NCBI GenBank assembly: GCA_947624225.1
Contig: CANQJF010000016.1
Coordinates: forward strand, 1 to 41,406
From: an uncultured Clostridia bacterium
Lineage (GTDB): Bacteria; Bacillota; Clostridia; Christensenellales; Borkfalkiaceae
DNA length: 41,406 bases
Reading direction: 5' to 3'
Positions 1 to 7,668 of this stretch are shown one piece after another; the first letter of the stretch is position 1; each line of letters begins with the position of its first letter. Both the position numbers and the translations under genes were made by a program. The notes beneath the pieces were generated by a model, which was not told the origin of the DNA, made no database searches, and worked only from the letters and a program-made list of their open reading frames with translations.

Positions 1-22
1 GCTTTTTCGATTTCGAGCAAAG

Positions 23-66
23 AAAAAACCTAAACCGTCACTATGCATAAGTGTTCGATTTAGGTT
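23..66 (-). terminator. Intrinsic terminator of tRNA-Glu
   Basis: On the minus strand an 8-bp stem (AACCTAAA with TTTAGGTT) encloses an inner CACT/AGTG stem and is followed by a run of six T. It lies a few bases past the tRNA CCA end, so it most likely ends the tRNA-Glu transcript. Confidence 0.75.
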
Positions 67-71
67 GAGAG

Positions 72-146
72 TGGTGACCTTGCCGGGAATCGAACCCGGG
101 ATTGCGCCGTGAGAGGGCGCCGTCTTAACCGCTTGACCACAAGGCC
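72..146 (-). tRNA. tRNA-Glu (anticodon CTC), CCA encoded
   Basis: The minus strand folds as a full cloverleaf. The acceptor stem GGCCTTG pairs with CAAGGTC, followed by discriminator A and an encoded CCA. The anticodon stem GCGCC/GGCGC carries the loop CTCTCAC with anticodon CTC, reading GAG. The T arm has the TTCGATT loop. It has its own promoter (230-258) and terminator (23-66), so it is a single-gene unit. Confidence 0.95.
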
Positions 147-229
147 TCAATTTCCGTGCCCGATGCGGAGGACACAGCCGCCCGATGCGGGCTCTTGCAC
201 AATCAGCGCGTTTCGCTCATTGCTTGATG

Positions 230-258
230 ATTATAACATACATTTCGCAAACTTGCAA
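230..258 (-). promoter_or_regulatory. Sigma-A promoter of tRNA-Glu
   Basis: Minus-strand -35 TTGCAA (253-258), 17-bp spacer, -10 TATAAT (230-235). It is about 85 bp upstream of the tRNA and downstream of the terminator of the neighbouring RNA unit. Confidence 0.75.
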
Positions 259-332
259 CCGTTTTTTACGCGCTATTTAATAAAATTTTTCTTTTTTGAC
301 AAAAAAAAGACATCCGCCTGTGCCGCATCTCG

Positions 333-362
333 AAAAAAGTTTGAACCCGCATCTTTGCAGGT
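333..362 (-). terminator. Intrinsic terminator of the structured RNA
   Basis: Minus-strand stem ACCTGC/GCGGGT with loop AAAGAT, then TCAAAC and six T. The six-base gap before the T run makes it somewhat imperfect. Confidence 0.55.
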
Positions 363-491
363 GGGTGCACGGTGAGCGAACATCAGACTTTCCGTATTCT
401 CGTACAGACCTTGCCTATTCCGCTCAACCGTATCTCCCGAAGTTACTTTGTGGATTACGTTTTTCCCGAGCTCCGTACACCGCAGGTGTCA
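333..491 (-). ncRNA. Candidate structured RNA of about 159 nt, family not recognised
   Basis: This stretch has a strong promoter (498-526), an intrinsic terminator (333-362) and no convincing reading frame, so it looks like a stand-alone RNA gene. Near the 5' end GGTGTACGG can pair over nine positions (one G-U) with CCGTGCACC near the 3' end, closing a domain of about 110 nt. A competing small hairpin ACACC-TGC-GGTGT sits at the very 5' end. Size and long-range closing stem recall 6S RNA, but I could not place the conserved 6S core. The SRP, tmRNA and RNase P signatures are absent. Naming a family would be guesswork. Confidence 0.55.
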
Positions 492-497
492 TTTTAT

Positions 498-526
498 ATT
501 ATAGCAGAATGCCGCGCAAATAGCAA
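498..526 (-). promoter_or_regulatory. Sigma-A promoter of the structured RNA
   Basis: Minus-strand -35 TTGCTA (521-526), 17-bp spacer, -10 TATAAT (498-503). The predicted start is near 491. No gene lies between it and the terminator at 333-362. Confidence 0.75.
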
Positions 527-602
527 CGATTCCGAAAACTTTTTTGGGGGAATTTTTCCCAGGGCTCTAAGCCCCCTCTCCGTGCCCCATTCCCAAAGGC
601 GT

Positions 603-1397
603 TCAGTCTTTGAAAGCCTCCGTCAGAATGTGCAGTTCCTTTTCGTAATTCATCCCGTACTTGATGTCGGGCACCTCGCGCATGCTTCTCTCGATGGAGC
701 AGAGAACGAACTTCGCCGACAGAGTGAGCGCCTCCTCGATGGACTTGCCGCTCCCCACAGCCCCCGCAAAGGCCGCGGCAAAGAGGTCTCCCGCGCCGTG
801 GAAAGAGCCCTCATAGTGCTTTAAGGGGATCCTGTGCTCGCCTTGATCGAAGTAGTAGAGATAATACCCGTCCTCGGCGTTGGCACCCGTGATGACGGGA
901 TGCGGGCAGACCGTTGCAAGTTTTGCGAGCGCCTTGGAAAAATCGCGTTCGCCCGTCAGAAGAAAGCTCTCCGTCTCGTTGGGCAAAATGTAGTCGGCGA
1001 CAGCACAGAGGCCATACATGTCCGCGGCGAACCCCTCATCAAAGCCCTTGTAGAACTTGAAATTGTCCCCCAGAACAGGGTCCGCGACAAAGATCCCGCC
1101 CGACTTCAAAAAACGCTTTTTGAGGGACTTTACAAAGTCAATCTGGTCGCGGCTCCCGAGGTAGCCCGAGTAGATCACGTCATATTGAAGCCCGAGCGTA
1201 TCCCAATGGTCGCAAATCTTTTTCATCTCCTCGTCGAGCGGGAGGAACGTGTAGCCGACAAACCCGGCCGTGTGCGTCGAAAGCAACGAAGTGGGCAAGA
1301 TGTCCACCGTTGCACCGCACGCCGAGAGGATGGGAAGTGCCACCGTGAGAGAGCATTTCCCCACGCAAGAAATATCGTTGACTGCAAGTACGCGCAT
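603..1397 (-). CDS. pdxK: Pyridoxal/pyridoxamine kinase, PfkB-like ribokinase fold
   Basis: A 264-residue kinase expected to phosphorylate the 5' hydroxyl of pyridoxal, pyridoxine or pyridoxamine in the vitamin B6 salvage pathway, in the cytoplasm. Visible family marks are the N-terminal NDISCVGKCSL segment, the mid-protein DPVLGDN motif, PNETE, and the C-terminal GSFHGAGDLFAA, where GAGDLF forms the anion hole and contains the catalytic Asp. Length is normal for the family. The open frame runs further upstream, but I chose the ATG at 1397 because AGAGGGA lies seven bases before it and the protein then starts as its family does (MRVLAVNDIS). It is a single-gene unit with its own promoter (1426-1454). 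The exact vitamer preference cannot be told from sequence. Confidence 0.9.
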   Translation of the reverse strand: MRVLAVNDISCVGKCSLTVALPILSACGATVDILPTSLLSTHTAGFVGYTFLPLDEEMKKICDHWDTLGLQYDVIYSGYLGSRDQIDFVKSLKKRFLKSGGIFVADPVLGDNFKFYKGFDEGFAADMYGLCAVADYILPNETESFLLTGERDFSKALAKLATVCPHPVITGANAEDGYYLYYFDQGEHRIPLKHYEGSFHGAGDLFAAAFAGAVGSGKSIEEALTLSAKFVLCSIERSMREVPDIKYGMNYEKELHILTEAFKD

Positions 1398-1425
1398 AAG
1401 ATTCCCTCTATCCATTTTTTTTATC

Positions 1426-1454
1426 ATTATACGCAATTTTCATATGCTTGGCAA
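1426..1454 (-). promoter_or_regulatory. Sigma-A promoter of the B6 kinase gene
   Basis: Minus-strand -35 TTGCCA (1449-1454), 17-bp spacer, -10 TATAAT (1426-1431). It gives a 5' leader of about 20-25 nt that contains the ribosome site. Confidence 0.75.
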
Positions 1455-1484
1455 GCATTTTCATGCGGCCGTAAAAATTTTTTT

Positions 1485-4142
1485 CTATTGGCGTTTCAGC
1501 GTCCCTTTGGGGATGTCCGACGGGTTTTTCTCGCCATTCAGAGACAAATTGTCCCCCTCTCCTTCGAGGAACCAATCTCCCGATTCGGGGAAGCGGACCC
1601 GGAGCTCTCCCTCCGGGAATGTGCCGTCCTCGTTTTCAATGAGGCGCAACGTATCACTGATCGTGATCTCTTGCAGGGAAGTGCAATTCCGAAAAGCCCA
1701 TGCCCGCAACTCCTCGACGCCGCTTTCAAGGAATACGGCCGTAAGGTTGGTGCAATCCTCGAACGCGTGCTTACCGATGATTCCCGCCGCCACGCGCACC
1801 ACCTTGATCTCCTCATTTCTTTGAAAGGCTCCCTCATGAATTTCCAGCACCCGATGTCCCTCGATCTCGGCGGGAATGACGAGCTCTCCGTTCTGCAAGG
1901 GATAGCCTCCGATCCCCGTTATCGTAATGCCATCCTCGGACATGGTATACTCGAATTCGATGGAGTCTGCCGCGCCGCAAGTCGTGCAACGGTGGTCGGG
2001 CCCATACACATGGTGCCCCGTGGCGGGCGTTGTCTCCGTCACCGCCGTCCCGCAAACAGTGCAATAAAACAGCGTGATGCCCTCATCGACGCACGTCGGC
2101 TCCGTGATGCGCACGCCCGTCTCCGACAGCTTATGCTCCGTGGCTTTCACCTCTCTGTATTCGCACGCCTCGCATCCCTCATGGGTGCATCTGCGCATTT
2201 CCAGCCCGATGGAGGTGCAAGTGGGCGCCGTCTGCATCTCCCACACATCGCTGAACGCGTGGCGGGCTTCAACGCCGAGGTCGGTCTCCCCGATCCACCA
2301 ATTGTCGTTTTCTCCGATAAAGGGCGCATCGCCCGTTCTGCCCGCTTCGCCCTGTGCGCCCTCGGGTCCTACGGCTCCGTCCGCGCCATCTTTCCCGTCG
2401 GCACCTTTGAGGCTCCCGACGGACTCCCAACCGTCTGAATTTTTTCGGTAGACATCGAAAGTGTGCGTGTCCAAATAAAAATCGCCGTCCACGCCCTCCT
2501 CTTCCGGCGGAGTGCCCTCCCCCATGTACCATGTCGTCCCGTCCTTGCCGTCTTTTCCGTCTTGACCGTCTTGACCGTCTTGGCCGTCCGCGCCGGGCTC
2601 TCCTTTTTCGCCGCGGGGACCCTGTGCGCCCGTGTCACCCTGTGCGCCGTCTGCCCCCTTTTCGCCGTCCTTGCCGTCGGCGCCCTTGATGTTGCCGAAC
2701 AGATCCCAGCCCGCATCCGTCTTGCGGTATATATTATAGGTAAGAATGTCCAAATAAAAATCATTCGGCGCGCCCGTTTCATCCATGGGCACGCCTTCTC
2801 CCGAATACCACGTCGCGCCGTTCATGCCGTTCGCGCCGTCTTTTCCATCCTTTCCGTCTTTGCCGTCAACTCCGTCCTCGCCCGCTTCCCCTTTCTCGCC
2901 TTGGGGACCCTGTATGCCGGGCTCTCCTTGGGGGCCTTGGGCTCCCGTGTTGCCCTGTGCACCGTCGGCACCGTTTTCTCCGTCCTTGCCGTCGGCACCC
3001 TTGATGTTGCCAAATAGGGTCCAGCCCTCCTCGGTCTTTCGATAGACATTATATGTGAGGACATCGAGGTAAAAATCATTCACCGTGCCCGTTTGCGCAT
3101 CGGGCTTGTCCTCGCCCGTGTACCACGTCGCCCCGTTCGCGCCGTCCTTTCCGTCTTTGCCGTTGAGGCCGTCCTTTCCGTCCTCGCCCGCTTCGCCCTT
3201 TTCTCCCTGACGGCCCTCCGCCCCGGGATCTCCCTTGGCCCCGACGAGATTGCCGATGCACCGCCACGTCTCCTCCTCGCGAAGATAGAGGTCGTAACTG
3301 TCGAGATCCAAATACATGTCCCCCGCTTTCCCGGGCTCGGTGGGCACACCGTTGCCCACATACCATGTCGTGCCGTCCTTGCCGTCTTTTCCGTTGAGGC
3401 CATCCTTGCCGTCTGCACCGTCGGCGCCGTCTTGTCCGTCCGCGCCCAACGCGGAATATCCGGTATCATAGTCGCCCAGCCACCAAGTGCCGTTTTCGCC
3501 GATGTGCGGGGTGAGGCCGTCCTCTCCGTCTTTGCCGTCTTGACCGTTGAGGCCGTCTTTTCCGTCTTGACCGTTGAGGCCGTCTTTTCCGTCTTGACCG
3601 TTTACGCCGTCTTTGCCGTTTACACCGTCTGTCCCTGCCACATGTCCGCAAACGACCCTCTCGCCGTTGGAAAGTTCCAAGCAGAGATTGCCCTCTTCAT
3701 CCACATAGGCGCGCTCGATCCCGATGCCGTCCGCCCCGTTCTCTCCGTCTTTGCCGTCGGTGCCGTTTGTGCCGTTTAAACCGTCCTTGCCGTCGGCACC
3801 GTCCTTACCGTCGAGGCCGTTTGTACCATTAAGGCCGTCCTTTCCACGAACGGCCCCGCAATTGATTTGATTTCCGTCGGAGAGCTGCACGATGAGCTCG
3901 CCGTTTTCGTTGATATATACCTCAGTGACGCTCACGGCGCCCTGTAAATTTCGTGTGTAGAAGGCGTCCACCCAATCCTCATAGGTCCCTTCATACCCTT
4001 GTGCCACGGCCCGTGTATAAAAATCCTGATAGAGCCGTTCGGCAGGGGCGCTTGAACATCCGAATGCAAAGAAACAAAAAACCGACATCAAAATGGTCAA
4101 TATGGCGAAAAAATGCGCCATGCGTTTTGCCATGCGCTTCAT
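1485..4142 (-). CDS. Collagen-like (Gly-X-Y) lipoprotein with C-terminal Cys-rich and BspA-type leucine-rich repeat domains
   Basis: An 885-residue secreted lipoprotein. A signal peptide ends in a lipobox (FFAFGC), so the mature protein is probably tethered to the outer face of the membrane. Residues from about 95 to 620 are mostly Gly-X-Y triplets dominated by GKDG, GADG and GLNG. They are interrupted by four copies of a globular module (TWYxGxGxP ... FYLDxxTYxVYRK ... GWxxxGNxKG) and two copies of an IGENxxWWxG motif. Then come a Cys-rich stretch with CxxC pairs (about 645-735) and a BspA/LRR_5-like block (about 755-830) with AFEDCTNLTAV- and AFRNCTSLQEI-type units. The start at 4142 follows GGGGGGA. 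Collagen-like and BspA-type parts are typical of surface adhesins; the actual ligand is unknown. The 27-bp repeat inside the gene implies length variation by slippage. Confidence 0.85.
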   Translation of the reverse strand: MKRMAKRMAHFFAILTILMSVFCFFAFGCSSAPAERLYQDFYTRAVAQGYEGTYEDWVDAFYTRNLQGAVSVTEVYINENGELIVQLSDGNQINCGAVRGKDGLNGTNGLDGKDGADGKDGLNGTNGTDGKDGENGADGIGIERAYVDEEGNLCLELSNGERVVCGHVAGTDGVNGKDGVNGQDGKDGLNGQDGKDGLNGQDGKDGEDGLTPHIGENGTWWLGDYDTGYSALGADGQDGADGADGKDGLNGKDGKDGTTWYVGNGVPTEPGKAGDMYLDLDSYDLYLREEETWRCIGNLVGAKGDPGAEGRQGEKGEAGEDGKDGLNGKDGKDGANGATWYTGEDKPDAQTGTVNDFYLDVLTYNVYRKTEEGWTLFGNIKGADGKDGENGADGAQGNTGAQGPQGEPGIQGPQGEKGEAGEDGVDGKDGKDGKDGANGMNGATWYSGEGVPMDETGAPNDFYLDILTYNIYRKTDAGWDLFGNIKGADGKDGEKGADGAQGDTGAQGPRGEKGEPGADGQDGQDGQDGKDGKDGTTWYMGEGTPPEEEGVDGDFYLDTHTFDVYRKNSDGWESVGSLKGADGKDGADGAVGPEGAQGEAGRTGDAPFIGENDNWWIGETDLGVEARHAFSDVWEMQTAPTCTSIGLEMRRCTHEGCEACEYREVKATEHKLSETGVRITEPTCVDEGITLFYCTVCGTAVTETTPATGHHVYGPDHRCTTCGAADSIEFEYTMSEDGITITGIGGYPLQNGELVIPAEIEGHRVLEIHEGAFQRNEEIKVVRVAAGIIGKHAFEDCTNLTAVFLESGVEELRAWAFRNCTSLQEITISDTLRLIENEDGTFPEGELRVRFPESGDWFLEGEGDNLSLNGEKNPSDIPKGTLKRQ
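3541..3594 (-). repeat. 27-bp exact tandem repeat (2 copies) inside the collagen-like gene
   Basis: Two perfect 27-bp copies (3541-3567 and 3568-3594) encode repeated GLNGQDGKD, with a degenerate third copy on one side. The unit is a multiple of three, so copy-number changes keep the frame. Confidence 0.9.
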
Positions 4143-4185
4143 TTGTATCCCCCCAAAAATTAAAAATGTGAAGAAAATTATAAAT

Positions 4186-4215
4186 ATTATAGAAGCAATT
4201 GTTTCAAAATGTCAA
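4186..4215 (-). promoter_or_regulatory. Sigma-A promoter of the collagen-like lipoprotein
   Basis: Minus-strand -35 TTGACA (4210-4215), 18-bp spacer, -10 TATAAT (4186-4191). A second TATAAT sits at 4177-4182, nine bases downstream. Confidence 0.75.
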
Positions 4216-4363
4216 GAACTTTTCATACATTCTCGAAAAAAAATGGAAATAATTCCCAAATTACACCAAAGAATGAAGCGAGCCCCCCCTTCCCCGTCCA
4301 AACGGAGAAATTTCGTGTGCCCATTCCCCAACATTGCACTTCGGTCGGGAGGACGAGGCAATC

Positions 4364-4394
4364 AAAAACCCCTTGCAAGGAGGCTTGCAAAGGG
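4364..4394 (-). terminator. Intrinsic terminator of the redox operon
   Basis: Minus-strand CCCTTTGCAA and TTGCAAGGGG form a stem with a six-base loop, followed by five T. It lies about 145 bp after the stop of the polyferredoxin-thioredoxin gene, with the tandem repeat 4443-4508 between. Confidence 0.7.
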
Positions 4395-4442
4395 TCTCTC
4401 GGTTTTGTATATATTCAATCTGATTTATAAAAATCATTCGTC

Positions 4443-4508
4443 GGGCAGAGTGCCTTATCAAAATTGCATTTCTTAGGGCAGAGTGCCTTATCAAAATTGC
4501 ATTTCTTA
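4443..4508. repeat. 33-bp perfect tandem duplication
   Basis: The 33-bp unit at 4443-4475, beginning GGGCAGAGTGCC, is repeated exactly at 4476-4508. It lies in the 3' untranslated part of the redox operon, 31 bp after the stop codon. No coding role is visible. Confidence 0.95.
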
Positions 4509-4539
4509 AATCATGGCGACAGGGCTTCCTAAAAATCGC

Positions 4540-6645
4540 TCATTCGGACAGGATGGCGTCGAGGGTGGTTTTCAATTCCTCATACGTGACCGCGCGCGGC
4601 GGACGGTAGCGCACGATGCCCTCCCCGTCCACGATGAGCGTCATGGGATAGGGTCCGCGCCCGCCCAACAGCCGATACACCGCACTGTCCGTGGGGGAAC
4701 GGCCGCTGTCCTGCGCAAAGAGAATGGGCGACGACGACCAAGGATAATTCTTGCCGATGAACGTTGTAGAGTCCAACCATGTCTGAACCCCCTCGCGCGT
4801 GGCGGGCTGCGTCGTGATCATGGCGCTGTGGATGGCGACAACGGTGACGCTGCCCGCATATTCTCGGGCGATCTCGTCGAAATAGGGCATCTCCCGCACA
4901 CAGGGGCCGCACGTCGTGTACCAGAAGTTGACAATCACAATGCCCCCGCGGTGCTCCGAGAGCGTGAACGTGCCCCCCGCACCATAGAGGTCGACCGTGA
5001 AATCATAGAGCAGGTCCCCCACCTGATTGCCGTGGACCACACCCCCCTGCGGCGTGGGCGTCAGCGTGACGGTGTTGCCGCTCTGTAAATCAAAATAGGG
5101 TGTGTCGGTGCCGTCGGCACGGTAGTAGACGGTCATGCGCACGTCCTCCGCCACAACGGTGTACTCCCGCTCCTGCCGGGCGGTATAGAGGAAATAGACC
5201 GCGGCATCTGCACGCACCACGACCGCATAGTCCCCCGCAAAGCGGTCGAGGAGGAAAGGATCCTCCCGTGTCCCCGTGCCGCCCGTCGGGATGACGAGAT
5301 CGCGCGCGCCGCCGTCCTCAATGGAAAATTGCAGAACTCCCGCCTTTCCGTCAAGACTTGCGACCTCGATCAAGAAGTCGGCAGACCGCGCCGTGGCAGA
5401 GGCGATCCCATCCGTATTGAAGTATACGAACGCCCCCACGAGCACGGCCCCCGCAAGTACACAGGCCCCCACGCGCAAGAAAAATGCCGCGTTTTTGTGC
5501 GTTTTTTGAGGCTTACCCTCGGACATGGGTTGCCCGTTTTCTGTCTGAATGGCCTTTGGGTTTTGCTCGAAAGCTCTCTCGGAAGCCTTCCCGGGGGCAT
5601 CTTCCGCGGGATGCAGCATTCCCGTGAGGGGCTTTTCCGCGACGGGCACATCCGCCGCCGAGGGATGCACGAACAGCTTGGAGCCTTTCCACGAGATCGC
5701 CTTGGCGGGGCAAACATCGATGCACTCCCCGCAATTGATGCACTCATGGTCGCCCACCTTGCGGATATCCATCTTGCAGAACGAGACGCACAGGCCGCAT
5801 TCCGTGCACTTGTTTTGATCCAACTTGATGCCGAGCAGGGCGATGCGGTTGAAGAATCCATAGATGGCGCCGAGCGGGCACAAAAACCGGCAGAAGAAGC
5901 GGAAGATGAACATGCACGCCGCCATCACCAGAACGAGGACGACGAATTTCCACGTGAAGAGGCCGCCGAGCATGCCGTAAAGGGCGTCGTTGGCAGGGTT
6001 GATGAGCAGCCCGATGGCGCCGCCGAAAGTGCCCGCCGGGCAGATGTATTTGCAGAATCCCGGGATGGCGAGCTGCTCGGAATACATGAGCGGGACGGCC
6101 ACCACCAGCGCGGCGAGGAGTACGTATTTAAAATAGGATAAAATGTAGGTGATCTTGCTCTTTTTGAGCTTGGGAGTCTTGATCTTGTATAGAAGCTCCT
6201 GTCCCAGCCCGACGGGGCACAGAAAACCGCATACCGTGCGGGCAAAGATGAGCCCGAAGAGGATGAGGATGCCGAGCACATAGTAGGGCGCGCGGGTGTT
6301 GGTGGCGGCGAGCGCATTTTGCAGCGCCCCCAGCGGGCACGCGCCGACCGCACCCGGACAGGAATAGCAGTTCAATCCGGGCACGCAAAGATATTTGGTC
6401 GTCCCCGTGTAGATCTCGCCCGTGACAAAGCCCTTGATGTTTGCGTTGTAGAGCAGGGCCGCATAGACTTGGATGAGGCGGCGCTTGGTGGGCTTATGGC
6501 GGTTCCACCAGCGTTTCAGCTTGCCCTCTTTGGGGACATTTTCTTGCGTTTCGGAGGGGTTGTTTGCGGACATGGGTGCCTCCGATTTGCTCTCAATGTT
6601 TTCCCGGAGATCGGCGGGGCGTTCATCGGTTTTTCTTTCTTGCAT
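4540..6645 (-). CDS. Membrane polyferredoxin (NapH/COG0348-like) fused to an extracytoplasmic TlpA-type thioredoxin domain
   Basis: A 701-residue fusion. After a charged cytosolic N-terminus, residues about 60-290 form several membrane segments with repeated Cys-Pro motifs (LNCYSCPGAVGACP, CGFLCP, CKYICP, CRFLCP), as in NapH-type polyferredoxins. Two classical [4Fe-4S] motifs follow (CTECGLCVSFCK and CINCGECIDVCP). A linker and another membrane segment (about 390-410) lead to an outer domain that begins GTGTREDPF, similar to domains in the lipoprotein at 23012-25963. The C-terminal 150 residues are a TlpA/redoxin domain with active-site CGPC. I infer that electrons from a cytosolic donor cross the membrane through Fe-S clusters to reduce the outer thioredoxin. 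It starts four bases after its partner gene, whose last codons hold the GGGGTGA ribosome site. Domain calls are firm; the electron path is inference. Confidence 0.85.
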   Translation of the reverse strand: MQERKTDERPADLRENIESKSEAPMSANNPSETQENVPKEGKLKRWWNRHKPTKRRLIQVYAALLYNANIKGFVTGEIYTGTTKYLCVPGLNCYSCPGAVGACPLGALQNALAATNTRAPYYVLGILILFGLIFARTVCGFLCPVGLGQELLYKIKTPKLKKSKITYILSYFKYVLLAALVVAVPLMYSEQLAIPGFCKYICPAGTFGGAIGLLINPANDALYGMLGGLFTWKFVVLVLVMAACMFIFRFFCRFLCPLGAIYGFFNRIALLGIKLDQNKCTECGLCVSFCKMDIRKVGDHECINCGECIDVCPAKAISWKGSKLFVHPSAADVPVAEKPLTGMLHPAEDAPGKASERAFEQNPKAIQTENGQPMSEGKPQKTHKNAAFFLRVGACVLAGAVLVGAFVYFNTDGIASATARSADFLIEVASLDGKAGVLQFSIEDGGARDLVIPTGGTGTREDPFLLDRFAGDYAVVVRADAAVYFLYTARQEREYTVVAEDVRMTVYYRADGTDTPYFDLQSGNTVTLTPTPQGGVVHGNQVGDLLYDFTVDLYGAGGTFTLSEHRGGIVIVNFWYTTCGPCVREMPYFDEIAREYAGSVTVVAIHSAMITTQPATREGVQTWLDSTTFIGKNYPWSSSPILFAQDSGRSPTDSAVYRLLGGRGPYPMTLIVDGEGIVRYRPPRAVTYEELKTTLDAILSE

Positions 6646-6649
6646 ATTC

Positions 6650-7456
6650 TCACCCCAATCCGATACATTCCGTGCAGATCATGACTGCCTTTTTGAGCAC
6701 ATCCCCCGCGCCGCCGTTCAAGATGCCCAGCACGAGGAACACCGCCCCCACCGCGAACAGCGCCAGCCAAACGGCGAGCCGAAGTTTTTGAGAACCCATC
6801 CACGCGAAATCGAGCTGCCTTTTTTGGGCGACGGGCGCTCCCTTGCCGAGCACCAAGAGCCGCTTTACGGAGGCGAGCACGTACTTTGCGGACACCTGCT
6901 CATACACCGCCGCGGCGATGAACAGCAGGAACGCCGCACCCACCCACGGGAGGACATTTTTGACGAGATTTAAGATCTCCGCGGAGAGGTCCTCCGCCAT
7001 AAAGTGCGCGGCATCGGAGAGGTAGACGACGGAGAAGATCCCGCCCGCGACGGAGACAAGCGCCGCAATGCTCCAAAGGAGGATGCGCACGAGCTCGAAA
7101 CGGCCGTATCGCTTCTTTTCTTGGAGGAAATCCGCACTCGTTCCCTGCGGGATGCGCCCTTTCATGCGCGCAAGCACGAGGAGCGCGTCGGGCTTTTGCC
7201 TCTGCGCGGGCGCGGGAAATTTGACCGCGATGACAAAGGCCGCAATTGCCCCGGCCAGCCACAGCGCCACGGGCGCGATGAGACGCGTCAGGTGCCGGCC
7301 GACGATCTCGCGGCTGTAAATGTCGCCCCCCGCCGCGAGCCCCGAATAATACAGGTCGGCGGTCTCGATGAGAAAGAGCAGCGCCACGAGCCCCGTGAGG
7401 ACGCCGAGCACCAGCCCGCTTCCGATGCGTATTTTGCGCACGGTCATCTCCTGCAT
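6650..7456 (-). CDS. Multi-pass membrane protein, partner of the polyferredoxin-thioredoxin fusion
   Basis: A 268-residue protein with about five hydrophobic segments (for example GSGLVLGVLTGLVALLFLI near the N-terminus, IAPVALWLAGAIAAFVIAV, and LAVWLALFAVGAVFLVLGIL near the C-terminus) joined by basic loops. I do not recognise the family. It has no Fe-S or heme motif and no CxxC pair. The start at 7456 is preceded by AGGAGG at six bases; the longer frame upstream lacks a ribosome site. It is first in a two-gene operon and its stop is only four bases from the next start, so a membrane complex with the fusion protein is the simplest inference. Confidence 0.7.
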   Translation of the reverse strand: MQEMTVRKIRIGSGLVLGVLTGLVALLFLIETADLYYSGLAAGGDIYSREIVGRHLTRLIAPVALWLAGAIAAFVIAVKFPAPAQRQKPDALLVLARMKGRIPQGTSADFLQEKKRYGRFELVRILLWSIAALVSVAGGIFSVVYLSDAAHFMAEDLSAEILNLVKNVLPWVGAAFLLFIAAAVYEQVSAKYVLASVKRLLVLGKGAPVAQKRQLDFAWMGSQKLRLAVWLALFAVGAVFLVLGILNGGAGDVLKKAVMICTECIGLG

Positions 7457-7483
7457 GGCTCGCCTCCTTGTCTTTTTACAACC

Positions 7484-7512
7484 ATTATATACATTTATGC
7501 GCGCTCTGTCAA
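7484..7512 (-). promoter_or_regulatory. Perfect-consensus sigma-A promoter of the redox operon
   Basis: Minus-strand TTGACA (7507-7512), 17-bp spacer, TATAAT (7484-7489). Both hexamers match consensus exactly, suggesting strong basal expression unless a repressor acts. Confidence 0.85.
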
Positions 7513-7571
7513 GTGTTTGCGGGGAATAAGGCGGAACGCCCGCCCATGGCAGACCCATGACGAGGAAGCGC

Positions 7572-7606
7572 GTGAAACATGCTTCTCGGAAGAATGTGAA
7601 ACATGC
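7572..7606. repeat. Two direct copies of GTGAAACATGC
   Basis: An 11-bp word occurs at 7572-7582 and 7596-7606, in the gap between metQ and the redox-operon promoter. GTGAAACA equals one half of a ParB parS site, but the copies are direct rather than palindromic, so a parS assignment is not supported. Confidence 0.6.
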
Positions 7607-7627
7607 CCCGCGGGAGAACGCCGAAAT

Positions 7628-7663
7628 GCCCTCGGGGGGCCGTCATAAAGGCCCCCGAGGGGC
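7628..7663 (-). terminator. GC-rich hairpin after metQ, probable terminator
   Basis: A long, nearly perfect inverted repeat (GGCCCCCGAGGGGC against GCCCTCGGGGGGCC) starts six bases after the metQ stop. The T run that should follow is weak (ATTTCGG), so termination is likely but not certain. Confidence 0.5.
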
Positions 7664-7668
7664 TCGGA

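Noticed and set aside
333..491. SRP RNA, tmRNA or RNase P RNA
   Set aside because: The SRP GGAA-capped domain, the tmRNA tRNA-like ends and the RNase P conserved core are all missing.
540..602. Terminator after the B6 kinase gene
   Set aside because: GGGCT/AGCCC and GGGAA/TTCCC hairpins exist but are followed by A rather than T on the minus strand, so I do not call a terminator.
2463..3779. Plus-strand frames rich in Val, Ala and Pro opposite the collagen-like gene
   Set aside because: They are the complement of Gly-X-Y codons, which automatically yields repetitive open frames.
7572..7606. Possible ParB parS site (GTGAAACA words)
   Set aside because: parS is a 16-bp palindrome. Here only half sites occur, in direct orientation 24 bp apart.
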